This document shows, in pieces, positions 20,704 through 29,872 of a DNA stretch of 64,000 bases. Below the pieces are notes generated by a model, which was given only the letters and a program-made list of their open reading frames with translations, searched no databases and was not told where the DNA came from. Made by a program: the position numbers and the translations under genes. The number at the start of each line of letters is the position of its first letter. Positions within the stretch are counted from its first letter, which is position 1. Source of the DNA: Kribbella qitaiheensis (lineage in GTDB: Bacteria; Actinomycetota; Actinomycetes; Propionibacteriales; Kribbellaceae); the NCBI RefSeq assembly GCF_014217565.1, contig NZ_CP043661.1:3224001-3288000 (forward strand), in the 5' to 3' direction.

Positions 20704-21624
20704 TCAGTCCTTCTCCAACAGACGTACCCCGGTCTCGGCCCACCGGCGGCCGACCGGCGTGATGCGCAGGTCGCGGGTCTCGTCGGTGTCGTCGTCGCCG
20801 CGCGTCACCACGACGTCGAGCCGGTCCGTGGCCAGCGTCTCCGCCAGCCCGTGTCCCCACTCGACCACCGTCACGGCCTCGTCCAGGCTCGCATCCAGGT
20901 CGAGATCGTCCAACTCCGCGATCCCACCCAGCCGATAAGCATCCACGTGGACCAGCGCCGGCCCACCCGCCAACGATGGGTGCACGCGTGAGATCACGAA
21001 TGTCGGCGAGGTGACGGCGCCCCGCACCTTCAACCCGGCACCGAGCCCCTGCGTGAACGTCGTCTTGCCCGCGCCGAGGTCGCCGGACAACACCAGTACG
21101 TCGCCCGGGCGCAGCTGCCCCGCGAGCTCTTCTCCGGCCGCCCGCATGTCGTCGTCGGTCGGGATAGTCAGCTCGATCGGCATCGCCTTCGCGTAGATCA
21201 GGTCGTGCCCGCGCTGCTCCACCACCGAATAGCCGCGCCGCCGCCAGAACTCCACCGTCTCCGGCAGCTCTTCCCGGGCGATCAGCCGGACCCGCCGCAA
21301 GCCACGAAGACGAGCGGTGTCCTCGGCACACCCGACCATCGCCGACGCGACCCCGCGGCCCTGGAAGCGCGGATTCACCGACACCCTTCGCAGCCCGAGC
21401 AGATCGCCGGACTCGTCGAAGAGCATGGCACCGGCCGGTACGCCGTCGATGCGCGCCAGCAGCCCGCCATGCGCCGCGACCGTGGCAGCAACGGTTGAAG
21501 CGTTCTCGGACAAAGCGGTCGACGGCGGATCGAGCACCCGCCGTACGGAGAAGGCGTGGTGGATCACCGCCACGATCTCGTCGACGTTGTCGGCCGTCGC
21601 GTCCACCACGTGCAGGTCGGTCAT
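20704..21624 (-). CDS. tsaE: GNAT acetyltransferase-TsaE fusion protein
   Basis: Residues 1-150 are a GNAT domain (LGLRRVSVNPRFQGRGVASAMV and FWRRRGYSVVEQ). Residues from about 155 are TsaE, the P-loop ATPase of the t6A complex: Walker A SGDLGAGKTTFTQGLG, switch region SPTFVISRVH and the acidic VHVDAYRL. The ATG at 21624 overlaps the upstream hydrolase stop (ATGA). TsaE is normally a free 150-residue protein, so the 306-residue fusion is notable. It could couple acetylation to t6A enzymes or simply be a linked pair. Both domains look intact. Confidence 0.9.
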   Translation of the reverse strand: MTDLHVVDATADNVDEIVAVIHHAFSVRRVLDPPSTALSENASTVAATVAAHGGLLARIDGVPAGAMLFDESGDLLGLRRVSVNPRFQGRGVASAMVGCAEDTARLRGLRRVRLIAREELPETVEFWRRRGYSVVEQRGHDLIYAKAMPIELTIPTDDDMRAAGEELAGQLRPGDVLVLSGDLGAGKTTFTQGLGAGLKVRGAVTSPTFVISRVHPSLAGGPALVHVDAYRLGGIAELDDLDLDASLDEAVTVVEWGHGLAETLATDRLDVVVTRGDDDTDETRDLRITPVGRRWAETGVRLLEKD

Positions 21625-22739
21625 CTGTGTCCCAAGGATTGTTCGGCTCGCTCGATCATGTCGAGCAGGGCTGCGGTGAACTCGCGGTGGTGCTCGATCA
21701 GGCCGAGATGCCCGCAATTCTTCACCTCGACCAGTTCCGCGCCGGGCACCCGCCGGACGATCTCCTCGGAGTGCTCGAACGGGGTCAGGTGGTCGGAGTC
21801 GCCGCCGACCACCACGCATTCCACCTTCTGCAACGGCTCCAGGGCGCTGTACTTGTTGTGCAGCGCGAAGATCGGGTAGAACTCCGCGATCACCGAGATC
21901 GGCGTCGCGGCGATCATCTCGTTGACGAACTCGGTGAAGGCCGGCGGCACCTCGGAGCCGAACGAGTACTTCCGGGTCAGCAGATAGCTGATGTCCGTAC
22001 CGGCCTTGCGGCCACGCTCGACCACATCGGGGATCCGTGCGAGGGCCGCGACCGTGGGCGTGGCCAACCGCCGTACCAGCATGCCGGCCCTGCCTGGCAA
22101 GGCGATCGGGGTCTGGTCAAGGGCACCTGCACTGGTGGAACACAGGCCTACGCCGATGATCCGGTCGCCGAAGATCTCCGGGTGCTGCTCGGCCATCGCC
22201 ATGATCGACATGCCGCCCATCGAGTGGCCGATCAGGATGACCGGGCCGCTCGGCGCGTACGTCTCGAGGATCCCGTACAGGTCGCGGCCGAGCTGCTCGA
22301 TGCTGACGTGCTCCTTCGGCGAGCGCCCGGACCGCCCGTGCGACCGCTGGTCGTAGAAGACCATCGTGCCGATCCCGGCCAGATCGCGCCTCTCGAAGTG
22401 CCAGCTGTCCATGTTCAGGCCGTACCCGTGCGCGAAGATCAGCGTCAGGTCCTCGGGTCCCTCCGGCGCCTTCCGCCGCAGCCTGCGCTTCGGCGGCACG
22501 ACCGGCCGACGGGACCGGCGAAGCTCGTCCACCTCGACATACAGCTCAACACCGTCGTCTGCCGTGAATACATGCGGCGTACCGCGCAGCGAACCGAACG
22601 GCTCGGCCTCCAGTTGGGCGCGCTGTCCCGACCGCCGTCCGATCACCTGCCGCTCGACGGCGACACCGGCAGCGGCACCAGCCGCCAGCACTCCGACCGC
22701 GGCGCCGATCAACCCCGCGGTGCGTCCAGCCTTGGACAT
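21621..22739 (-). CDS. Alpha/beta fold hydrolase with N-terminal membrane anchor
   Basis: This 372-residue protein starts with a hydrophobic anchor (TAGLIGAAVGVLAAGAAAGVAV), then a hydrolase domain: LTLIFAHGYGLNMDSWHF, the nucleophile elbow VILIGHSMGGMSIMAMA, an acid in VVGGDSDHLTPFEHSE and His in VKNCGHLGLIEH. This arrangement between alr and tsaE is common in high-GC actinobacteria. It overlaps alr by one base (TGATG) and the tsaE fusion by four. The substrate is unknown. Confidence 0.8.
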   Translation of the reverse strand: MSKAGRTAGLIGAAVGVLAAGAAAGVAVERQVIGRRSGQRAQLEAEPFGSLRGTPHVFTADDGVELYVEVDELRRSRRPVVPPKRRLRRKAPEGPEDLTLIFAHGYGLNMDSWHFERRDLAGIGTMVFYDQRSHGRSGRSPKEHVSIEQLGRDLYGILETYAPSGPVILIGHSMGGMSIMAMAEQHPEIFGDRIIGVGLCSTSAGALDQTPIALPGRAGMLVRRLATPTVAALARIPDVVERGRKAGTDISYLLTRKYSFGSEVPPAFTEFVNEMIAATPISVIAEFYPIFALHNKYSALEPLQKVECVVVGGDSDHLTPFEHSEEIVRRVPGAELVEVKNCGHLGLIEHHREFTAALLDMIERAEQSLGHR

Positions 22740-23896
22740 CAGCCGGTCGCCTCCGCGGTGTCGACGTACCGCCGCGGCACCCGGGCGCCGAGGCGGGTCA
22801 CGATCTCGTAGTTGATGGTCTGCGCGGCGTCCGCCCAGTCGTCCGCGGTCGGCTCGCCGTTCGCTCCCGCCCCGAAGAGTACGACGGCGTCGCCGGCCAT
22901 CGCCTCGTCGTCCTCGAGATTGACCACGCACTGGTCCATGCAGATCCGGCCGACGATGCCACGGCGCCGGCCCGCGACCTGGACGGGAGCCGAGTTCGAG
23001 GCGTGCCGGGGCAGCCCGTCGCCGTACCCGAGCGGGATCAGCCCGAGCGTCGACGGCCTCGGCGCGGTCCAGGTGAGCCCGTACGAGACGCCCGCACCGG
23101 CCGGCACGCGCTTGACCATGGCGAGCCGGGCCCGCAAGGTCATCGCGGGCCGCAGTCCGAGCTCGGACGACGGCAGCGCGTGCCCGAACGGAGACAGCCC
23201 GTACGTCGCGATGCCGGGCCGCACCAGGTCGAAATGGGTCTCCGGCAGCGCGAGCGTGCCGCCCGAATTGGCGAGGTGCTTCAGCGGCGGGTCGACGCCG
23301 AGTGAGGCGGCGACGTCGATCGCGGAGACGAAGTTGACCAATTGGGCCTCGTTCACCGGGCTCTTCGGCTCGTCCGACGAGGCCAGATGGGACCAGATCC
23401 CGACGATCTCGATCCGCCCGGCCTTCTCCTCGAGCTGGGCGGCGCGGAGCAGGGCAGGCCACTCCTCCGGTACGGCGCCACCGCGGCTCATGCCGGTGTC
23501 GATCTTGAGGTGCACGCGGGCCGGCCGGTCCGTCACCGCTTCGGCCAGCTCGGCGATCTCCCAGGGGGCGGCGGCGGACAGGTCGATGCCGGCGGCAATC
23601 GCCTCGGCGACCGGCTCACCCGGAGTCGTCAGCCAGCAGAAGATCGGCCCGGTGTCACCGGCGGCGCGGAGGCTGAGCGCCTCGTCCAGTACGGCGGCGC
23701 CGATCCAGTCCGCGCCGGCTTCCCGGGCGGCCCTGGCGACCGGGATCATCCCGTGCCCGTAACCATCCGCTTTCACCACGGTCATCAGTTGCGCGGACTC
23801 CACCCGGGAGCGCAGCGCGGCCACGTTGTGGCGGATCGCGGCGAGGTCCACCACCGCTTCGGCACGCACCGTCAGTGGCTCGAGAGGGTCATACAT
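22739..23896 (-). CDS. alr: Alanine racemase
   Basis: Alr interconverts L- and D-alanine for peptidoglycan, using PLP. The PLP lysine lies in LMTVVKADGYGHGM (about residue 43), and the second catalytic Tyr is expected near AGVSYGLTW. The barrel segments HLKIDTGMSRGG and GRICMDQCVVNL are typical, and 385 residues is normal. It is the first gene of the operon that includes the t6A genes, with a 108-base gap upstream. Confidence 0.95.
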   Translation of the reverse strand: MYDPLEPLTVRAEAVVDLAAIRHNVAALRSRVESAQLMTVVKADGYGHGMIPVARAAREAGADWIGAAVLDEALSLRAAGDTGPIFCWLTTPGEPVAEAIAAGIDLSAAAPWEIAELAEAVTDRPARVHLKIDTGMSRGGAVPEEWPALLRAAQLEEKAGRIEIVGIWSHLASSDEPKSPVNEAQLVNFVSAIDVAASLGVDPPLKHLANSGGTLALPETHFDLVRPGIATYGLSPFGHALPSSELGLRPAMTLRARLAMVKRVPAGAGVSYGLTWTAPRPSTLGLIPLGYGDGLPRHASNSAPVQVAGRRRGIVGRICMDQCVVNLEDDEAMAGDAVVLFGAGANGEPTADDWADAAQTINYEIVTRLGARVPRRYVDTAEATG

Positions 23897-24004
23897 AACC
23901 CACCCAGTCTCTCAGGCCCTTTGGCCCAACTCCCCCAGGCGGTCCGGACCACCCACGTCCGGTCGGTCCAGAGAGGATACCCAGAACAGCCTGCCGGGAC
24001 ACTT

Positions 24005-24652
24005 TCAGGCACCTGCGATGAGCCCTGGAAGAGCGCTCATCTCCGTGAAGATCTCGGTGGCGGTGGTCAGTTTGTGACGGTCGGTCATGGCCGCGAAGCC
24101 GAAGACGCGCATCCCGGCCGCGTTGGCGGCGGCGACGCCGAGGGGGCTGTCCTCGACGACCACGCAGTCGTCCGGCTTGACGCCCATCGAGCTCGCCGCG
24201 TGCAGGAAGAGGTCCGGCGCCGGCTTACCGTGCTCGACGTCCTCCGAGCTGAAGATCCGCCCATCGAACCGGTCCCAGAAGCCGACCGTGGTCAGCGCGG
24301 TATGGATCCGCCGATGCGTCCCCGACGACGCCAGACAGTACGGCGTACCGTCGGCATCCAAACCGTCCAGCACCTCCCGTACTCCGGGCACCGGCTGCAG
24401 GTGAGCGAAGCCCTCGAACAGTTGCTGGTGATACCGGTCCTCCAGATCAGCCGGCAACGCGGACCCCAGCATCGCCTCGGCCTTCCGCCGCATCGACACC
24501 ATGCTGCCGCCCATGTAGTCCCGGACCGCCTCGTCGAGCGTGTACGGCAGCCCGGCCTCGGTGAGCAGCCCGGCGAGGATCCCGTTGGCCAGTCGCTCGG
24601 AGTCCACCAGCACACCGTCGTTGTCGAAGATCACCAGCGCAGGTCGAGTCAC
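24005..24652 (-). CDS. HAD-superfamily hydrolase (beta-phosphoglucomutase/phosphatase-like)
   Basis: This 215-residue HAD protein has motif I VIFDNDGVLVDSE (the nucleophile Asp is the first D), motif II CLASSGTHRR, a Lys in DVEHGKPAPDLF and motif III VVVEDSPLGVAAANAAGM. A helical cap lies between motifs I and II, as in class I sugar-phosphate phosphatases. The start overlaps the stop of the LysR gene (ATGA), so the two are coexpressed. Confidence 0.85.
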   Translation of the reverse strand: MTRPALVIFDNDGVLVDSERLANGILAGLLTEAGLPYTLDEAVRDYMGGSMVSMRRKAEAMLGSALPADLEDRYHQQLFEGFAHLQPVPGVREVLDGLDADGTPYCLASSGTHRRIHTALTTVGFWDRFDGRIFSSEDVEHGKPAPDLFLHAASSMGVKPDDCVVVEDSPLGVAAANAAGMRVFGFAAMTDRHKLTTATEIFTEMSALPGLIAGA

Positions 24653-25533
24653 ACCGCAACCCTACGCAGCGCCTCGATCGCGGCGATGACCGCGGCGTTC
24701 TGTCTCATTTCGGCCCGGAGCAGGACGGCGACAGTCCGGCGAGGCGACGTACGGACCGGCAGCACGACGACGCCTCTCCCAGGAGCAGCCGTCAACGCGA
24801 GCTGCGGGAGCAAGGTCACCGCGAGTCCTTCGGCCACCAGTCGCTGCGCCACCACATAGTCGTCCGTCCGATGCCGTACGTCGGGAACGAAGCCCGCCTC
24901 GGCGGTCGCACTCATCAGATGCGCCTCGCACCGCGGACACCCCGCGATCCAGCGCTCCCCAGCCAGATCCCCCAACGCAACAGGCTTCCCCCGACGCGCC
25001 AGCCGATGACTCGACGGCAGTACTGCGCGCAGCGGGTCCTCGAACAGTTCCTCGGTGACCAGATCCCCGTGCTCCGGCTGATCCAGATGATCGAACACCA
25101 GCGCGAGATCCGCGGTCCCGGCCAGCACCTCCGCCCGCGCCTCAGGCGGTTCGAGCTGCGTCAGCCGTACGTCGAGGTCCGGCGCGCGAGTGGCCAACTC
25201 GGCCAGCGCCGGCGGGATCAGCACGGCCGCGGCGGACGGGAACGCCACCAGCGAGAGCGTGCCCTGCTGCAGCGTCGCCAGCGCCTGCAACTCGGACTCC
25301 GCCGCCGACAGTCGGGCAGCCATCGCGTCCGCGTGAACGAGCAGTGCCGTACCAGCCTCCGTCAGGGTGATCCCGCGAACCGAGCGGAGCAACAGCGGAA
25401 TCCCGACCTCGCGCTCCAGCCGCTGCATGTGCTGGCCCACGGCAGGCTGCGTCCAGCCCAGCGCCTCGGCCGCCTTCGACAGCGAACCGAGTCGCGCGAC
25501 CTCACGGAAGATCAGCAACCGGCGGGGATCCAC
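24649..25533 (-). CDS. LysR family transcriptional regulator
   Basis: The N-terminal winged helix (LLIFREVARLGSLSKAAEALGWTQPAVGQHMQRLE) and the PBP-like effector domain (TRAPDLDVRLTQLEP to TLLPQLALTAAPG) give a full LysR protein of 294 residues. The GTG at 25533 gives the usual MDPRRL-like beginning; a TTG six bases further up is also possible. It diverges from the class V aminotransferase gene at 25609, its most likely target, with a palindrome in between. The effector is unknown. Confidence 0.88.
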   Translation of the reverse strand: MDPRRLLIFREVARLGSLSKAAEALGWTQPAVGQHMQRLEREVGIPLLLRSVRGITLTEAGTALLVHADAMAARLSAAESELQALATLQQGTLSLVAFPSAAAVLIPPALAELATRAPDLDVRLTQLEPPEARAEVLAGTADLALVFDHLDQPEHGDLVTEELFEDPLRAVLPSSHRLARRGKPVALGDLAGERWIAGCPRCEAHLMSATAEAGFVPDVRHRTDDYVVAQRLVAEGLAVTLLPQLALTAAPGRGVVVLPVRTSPRRTVAVLLRAEMRQNAAVIAAIEALRRVAV

Positions 25534-25535
25534 AT

Positions 25536-25552
25536 CCAAAGCTTAGCTTTGG
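25536..25552. promoter_or_regulatory. Perfect palindrome at the LysR start
   Basis: CCAAAGCT, one base, AGCTTTGG forms a perfect 17-base dyad touching the LysR start region and 57 bases ahead of the divergent aminotransferase. Location and symmetry suit an autoregulatory LysR site. Confidence 0.5.
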
Positions 25553-25608
25553 GTCTATCTGAGAAGGACGGTGTAGCGCTTGAGCTGGCTCAGCGCGAGG
25601 GTGGAGTC

Positions 25609-26649
25609 ATGACCTCAGTGGCCGAAGCCCAGCAAGAGTTCGACTCGACGGTGACCTACCTGAACACCCCCACGTTCGGGTTGCCGCCGCGGCGGAGTTG
25701 GGATGCCTTGCAGGGCGGGCTGACCGACTGGCGAGGCGGGACAGCGAATCCGGTCGCCTATGACCAACCGCTCCAGCGAGCACGTACGGCGTACGGGCAG
25801 TTGGCGGGCGTGGACCCGAGTCTGGTCGCGGTGGGGAGCCAGGTGTCGGGTTTCGTTGCCCTGGTCGCACACTGGCTGCCGGTCGGCGGCGAGGTACTGG
25901 TCGCGGAGGGTGATTTCACCAGCCTCACGTTCCCGTTCCTGGCGCTCGGGCATCGGGTCCGGGAGGTTCCGCTGGAGCGGCTCGCGGACGAGGTGCGGCC
26001 GGAGACCAGCCTGGTCGCGGTGTCGGCGGTGCAATCGTCCGACGGGCGGGTCGCCGATCTGGACGCGTTGCGGGAGACGGGTGCGCGGATCATGCTCGAC
26101 ACGACCCAGGCGATCGGGTGGCTGCCGGTCGACGCTTCGCAGTACGCGTTCACCGCGGCGGGCGGCTACAAATGGCTGCTCGCACCACGCGGTACGGCGT
26201 ACTTCACTGTTCAGGCCGATTTGCTCGAGGAGCTGACCCCGCTCAACGCCAACTGGTACGCCGGTGAGGAGCCGTGGAACAGCATCTACGGTTCACCGCT
26301 GCGACTGGCCGCGAGTGCTCGCCGGCTGGATCTGTCCCCTGCCTGGCACTCGTGGATCGCCGCCGCGCCGGCACTCGAACTCATCGGCGAGGTGGGCGTG
26401 CGCGCGCTCCACGAGCACAGCACCGGCCTGGCCGAGCGGTTCCGCGCCGAGATCGGGCTGAAGGCTCCCGCGATCGCCTCCGCGATCGTCTCGGCCGTCG
26501 CGGACAACGAAGTACCGAGGCTGCTGAAGGACGCCGGGATCGTCGCGTCGTTCCGGGCCGGGCGGCTCCGCCTCGGCTTCCATCTGTCGACCACCGAGCA
26601 GGACGTCGACCACGCCGCGGCCGTACTGCGGAACCATCTGGCGGACTGA
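25609..26649 (+). CDS. Class V aminotransferase-fold PLP enzyme
   Basis: This 346-residue fold-type I PLP protein of the cysteine desulfurase/isopenicillin-N-epimerase-like class V group has the PLP-Asp region RIMLDTTQAIGWLPVD and the Schiff-base Lys in TAAGGYKWLLAPRGTAYF. The early TYLNTPTFGLPPRRSWDAL segment is also typical. There is no Cys-rich desulfurase loop, so cysteine desulfuration is not favoured. The ATG at 25609 is six bases downstream of GGTGGAG. Probably regulated by the divergent LysR protein. Confidence 0.8.
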   Translation: MTSVAEAQQEFDSTVTYLNTPTFGLPPRRSWDALQGGLTDWRGGTANPVAYDQPLQRARTAYGQLAGVDPSLVAVGSQVSGFVALVAHWLPVGGEVLVAEGDFTSLTFPFLALGHRVREVPLERLADEVRPETSLVAVSAVQSSDGRVADLDALRETGARIMLDTTQAIGWLPVDASQYAFTAAGGYKWLLAPRGTAYFTVQADLLEELTPLNANWYAGEEPWNSIYGSPLRLAASARRLDLSPAWHSWIAAAPALELIGEVGVRALHEHSTGLAERFRAEIGLKAPAIASAIVSAVADNEVPRLLKDAGIVASFRAGRLRLGFHLSTTEQDVDHAAAVLRNHLAD

Positions 26650-26702
26650 TCCGGCGTCTGCTGCAACGTCTTGGTGGCCGGTGGCGTCCGTAGGTTGTGA
26701 GG

Positions 26703-27488
26703 ATGCGGATGAGTGCTGCTGTCGTCGTGGCCGGGCTGGCCGTCGCCCTGAGCGGGTGCGGGAGTGAGTCGGGCGCGGGTGGGTCGGTCCTGGAAGGGAA
26801 GTCCTACCTGTCCACGGCCGTGACCGAGAGCGGCAAGCCGAAGCAGCTCGCGCCGAACACCCGGATCCAACTGCAGTTCATGGCGGACGGTCGGCTGAAC
26901 GCGAACGCCGGCTGCAACTCGATGGGCGCCGCCAAGATTTCCACCAGCGGCGGCAAGCTCGGCGTGAAGGATCTCGCGATCACCGACATGGGCTGCGACG
27001 CCCCGCGGCATGCCCAGGACGACTGGCTGTCCAAGCTGCTGACGTCCGAGCCGACCTGGAAGCTGACCGACGACAAGCTCGAACTCAGTTCCGGCACCAC
27101 CGTGATCTCGCTGGTCGACCGCCAGACCGCCGAGCCGGATCTCGTCCTGGACGGCACCAAGTGGACCTTGGAGACGGTGATCACCGGCGAGACCGCGTCG
27201 CACTCCGCCGAGGTCGCGAAGGTCCACCTGACGATCAGCGGCGAGCGGGTCACCGGTTCGACCGGCTGCAACGACTTCCAGGGCATCGTCTCCCGGACTG
27301 GCGACAAACTGACCTTCGGCGAACTCAGCGCTACCCTCCGCGCCTGCAAGGGTGATGTCGCGACCTTGGAGAAGACGATCCTCGGCGCCCTCAAGGGCGA
27401 GGTCGTCTACGGCATCACCTCGAACAACCTCCAGCTCAGCCCGACGAACGCCCCCGGTACCAGCCTCGCCTTCACTGGGACGCGCTAG
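26703..27488 (+). CDS. META domain lipoprotein (two META/HslJ-like repeats)
   Basis: The N-terminus is a lipoprotein signal with lipobox LSGCGSES. Two tandem META/HslJ-like domains follow: the first holds NAGCNSMGAAK, the second GSTGCNDFQGIV, and each is followed by LxFGELxxTLRAC-like segments. Each repeat carries the conserved GCN motif and a later Cys, probably a disulfide pair outside the membrane. The role is unclear; HslJ-type proteins are linked to stress or antibiotic tolerance in other bacteria. The ATG at 26703 is preferred over the GTG six bases earlier. Confidence 0.8.
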   Translation: MRMSAAVVVAGLAVALSGCGSESGAGGSVLEGKSYLSTAVTESGKPKQLAPNTRIQLQFMADGRLNANAGCNSMGAAKISTSGGKLGVKDLAITDMGCDAPRHAQDDWLSKLLTSEPTWKLTDDKLELSSGTTVISLVDRQTAEPDLVLDGTKWTLETVITGETASHSAEVAKVHLTISGERVTGSTGCNDFQGIVSRTGDKLTFGELSATLRACKGDVATLEKTILGALKGEVVYGITSNNLQLSPTNAPGTSLAFTGTR

Positions 27489-27517
27489 TACCGGGGACGC
27501 ACTGGTACCGGGGCCTG

Positions 27518-27890
27518 CTAGCGGGCCAGCCGGAGGTCGAAGGCCTGGACCTGGTTCTGGGTCGATTCGTACGACAGGAGCAGGTGGCCGTCCGCTGCCA
27601 ACTGGGCTCGTTGCGCTGGAGACGTCGCAGTCGTCTGTGCCAGTACAGGTGGCGGCACCTTGCCAGACGCGGCCTAGGTCGAGGGTAGGTCCGTCGTCCT
27701 CGCCCGGGCCGGCAGTGCCATCCACAGTCGGGGTCGTGGTCGCCTGTGCGATAGCAGTCTTCGGTACTACGGACAGAGTGAGGACCTCGTTGCCAGTGCC
27801 GCCGGCGTACGTTGTCCTGACCGGCCTTCGGGTTCGGCGTCCCGTCCGGCAGGGTGTTCGGCTGGAACGGGACGAACGACTGGGCCAACC
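27518..27890 (-). pseudogene. Decayed ORF of unknown function with two frame slips
   Basis: The minus strand reads plausible protein in three pieces: AQSFVPFQPNTLPDGTPNPKAGQDN, then YAGGTGNEVLTLSVVPKTAIAQA on to LGRVWQGAATCTGTDDCD, then SPAQRAQLAADGHLLLSYES to a TAG at 27518. Each junction needs one base removed (near 27810 and 27620). A stop codon interrupts the frame just upstream of the first piece, so the 5' end is also lost. Composition (Gly/Thr-rich, with paired Cys) suggests an exported protein. I do not recognise a family. Confidence 0.4.
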
Positions 27891-27951
27891 TGACTCACGA
27901 GCCCGAAAGCAAGAAGCCGAAGTCTTTGCTAGGTCCGGCTCAGGCCGCGAC

Positions 27952-29427
27952 TCAAGCGAGGTCCAACAGCAGGCGGGTTGCCTCGGCGACCTTTCCGGCT
28001 ACCTGCATCGCGGTGAGCGGGCCATCCGCCGAGGCGAGTTGGGCGGCGGCGCCGTGGAGGTACGCACCTACGGAGCCTGCGTCGAGCGGTGACAGGCCGG
28101 CGGCGAGGAGGGAGCCGCAGAGGCCGGCCAGTACGTCGCCGGCGCCGGCCGTGGCGAGCCAAGGGGTGGCGTTGCTGCTGACTCGCACCTGTCCGTCTGG
28201 TGCGGCGATGATCGTCGTCGCGCCCTTCAGCAACACAGTCACCTCGTACCGCTCGGCCGCCTGTCGTGCGTACTTCAGCCGCTCGGCCTCGACCACCTTG
28301 CGGGCTACCCCCAGCAACCGCGCGAGCTCTCCCGCATGCGGCGTCACCAGTACTGCGTTGTGGTCGCCGGAGTCGTCGAGTGCCTTCAACCCGTCGGCAT
28401 CCAGCAGGACCGGTATTTCGGACATCAGCAACTCGCGGACCTTGGCGACGTCGAGTTCGTCGCCCAGCCCCGAACCGATCGCCCAGGCCTGGACCCGGCC
28501 TTCGCCCGCGACGATCTCGGGGTGCGCCGCGCGGACCGCGGTGGCGACCTCGTCGGGGCCGACGTACCGGAGCATGCCGATCGGTCCGGCGAGGGCGCCC
28601 GAGGTGGCGATGACGGCCGCGCCCGGGTACTGCGCTGAGCCGGCCATCAACCCGAGTACGCCGCGGGAGTACTTGTCGGACTCGCCGTGCGGGACCGGAT
28701 AGAGGTCGCGAATGTCCGCGTCCTGGATCGCCGATACGGCGGCGGGCGGGAGCTCCAAGCCGATGTCGACCAGGTGGACCGGACCGCAAGCGGCGGCCGC
28801 CGGGTCGACGAGGTGGCAGATCTTGTGCGTCCCGAAGGTGACCGTGAACGCTGCCTTCACGTGCTCCGCCGGCGTCTCACCGCTGTCGACGTCCACCCCC
28901 GACGGCATGTCCACGGCAACAATCGGAACGTCGTGGTCAACAGCAACCTGTACGACGGCAAGCGCCTCGGGCTTCAGCCCGGGCCGTCCTCCGATGCCAA
29001 CGATCCCGTCGACAACAACATCGGCTCCAGCGATCGCCTCTTCCCACCGCGCCTCGCCGGCTGCGCCGGCGAGGCGGGTGGAGGAGGGCGCGGTGGCGGG
29101 GGTGCTGCTGCCGTCCGCCGGGTGGACGCGGCCGCCGGCTGCGGTTAGTGCGGCGATGCCTGCTTCATGCGCCTTGTCCGAGAGCAGGATTGCGGTGACG
29201 TGGGCGCCGCGGCGGGCGAGGATCTCGCCGGCGTACAAGGCGTCTCCGCCGTTGTCGCCCGAGCCGACCAGGAGGACCACGCGCGCGCCGTACGAGTGGC
29301 CAAGGAAGTTGCTGATGGCAACGGCCAGGCCGGTGGCGGCGCGCTGCATCAAGGTGCCTTCGGGGAGGCGGGCCATCAGGTCCGCCTCGGCGGCGCGGAC
29401 CTGGTCGACGGTGTGTGCGTGCCTCAT
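27952..29427 (-). CDS. nnr: Bifunctional NAD(P)H-hydrate epimerase / ADP-dependent NAD(P)H-hydrate dehydratase
   Basis: This 491-residue repair enzyme restores damaged NAD(P)HX. The N-terminal YjeF_N epimerase domain (to about residue 220) has VLLVGSGDNGGDALYAGEILARRG and IVAVDMPSGVDVDSG. The C-terminal carbohydrate-kinase-like domain has AWAIGSGLG, LDADGLKAL, VTPHAGELARLLG and the catalytic NATPWLATAGAGDVLAG (Asp before the final VLAG). The ATG at 29427 lies one base from the acpS stop, so the two are cotranslated. Confidence 0.93.
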   Translation of the reverse strand: MRHAHTVDQVRAAEADLMARLPEGTLMQRAATGLAVAISNFLGHSYGARVVLLVGSGDNGGDALYAGEILARRGAHVTAILLSDKAHEAGIAALTAAGGRVHPADGSSTPATAPSSTRLAGAAGEARWEEAIAGADVVVDGIVGIGGRPGLKPEALAVVQVAVDHDVPIVAVDMPSGVDVDSGETPAEHVKAAFTVTFGTHKICHLVDPAAAACGPVHLVDIGLELPPAAVSAIQDADIRDLYPVPHGESDKYSRGVLGLMAGSAQYPGAAVIATSGALAGPIGMLRYVGPDEVATAVRAAHPEIVAGEGRVQAWAIGSGLGDELDVAKVRELLMSEIPVLLDADGLKALDDSGDHNAVLVTPHAGELARLLGVARKVVEAERLKYARQAAERYEVTVLLKGATTIIAAPDGQVRVSSNATPWLATAGAGDVLAGLCGSLLAAGLSPLDAGSVGAYLHGAAAQLASADGPLTAMQVAGKVAEATRLLLDLA

Positions 29428-29428
29428 C

Positions 29429-29779
29429 TCAGCCCTCCAGGATGACGACGGCCGACGCGATGCCGGCATCGTGGCTCAGCGACAGATGCATGTTCTGGAC
29501 CCCCAGCCGCGAGGCGCGCTCGGCCACCGTGCCGGTGATCTCGAGCCACGGCCGCCCGGTGTCGTCGGTGCGGACCTCGGCGTCGTGCCAGTGCATCCCG
29601 GCCGGCGCCCCGAGCGCCTTGGCCAGCGCCTCCTTGGCCGCGAACCGGGCGGCGAGCGACGCCGGCGGCTTGGCTGCCTCCGCCGGAGTGAACACCTTCG
29701 TCCGGAGTCCGGGGGTGCGCTCCAGCGTTTTCATGAAGCGTTCGATGTCGACCACATCGATACCCACGCCGACGATCAT
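29429..29779 (-). CDS. acpS: Holo-[acyl-carrier-protein] synthase AcpS
   Basis: AcpS attaches phosphopantetheine to the fatty-acid ACP. The 116-residue protein has the diagnostic start [15 protein letters not shown] and the [12 protein letters not shown] motif with metal-binding Asp and Glu. It is distinct from the Sfp-type enzyme at 61559-62305, which belongs to the biosynthetic cluster. Confidence 0.95.
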   Translation of the reverse strand: MIVGVGIDVVDIERFMKTLERTPGLRTKVFTPAEAAKPPASLAARFAAKEALAKALGAPAGMHWHDAEVRTDDTGRPWLEITGTVAERASRLGVQNMHLSLSHDAGIASAVVILEG

Positions 29780-29872
29780 GAAGTTCCTGATGTGACAACT
29801 GCCACACCCGCAGTCTCGTAGCCACACATGCCGGTCAGCGTAGCCCGGCCGGGTGTGGGAAGAATGGGGCCC

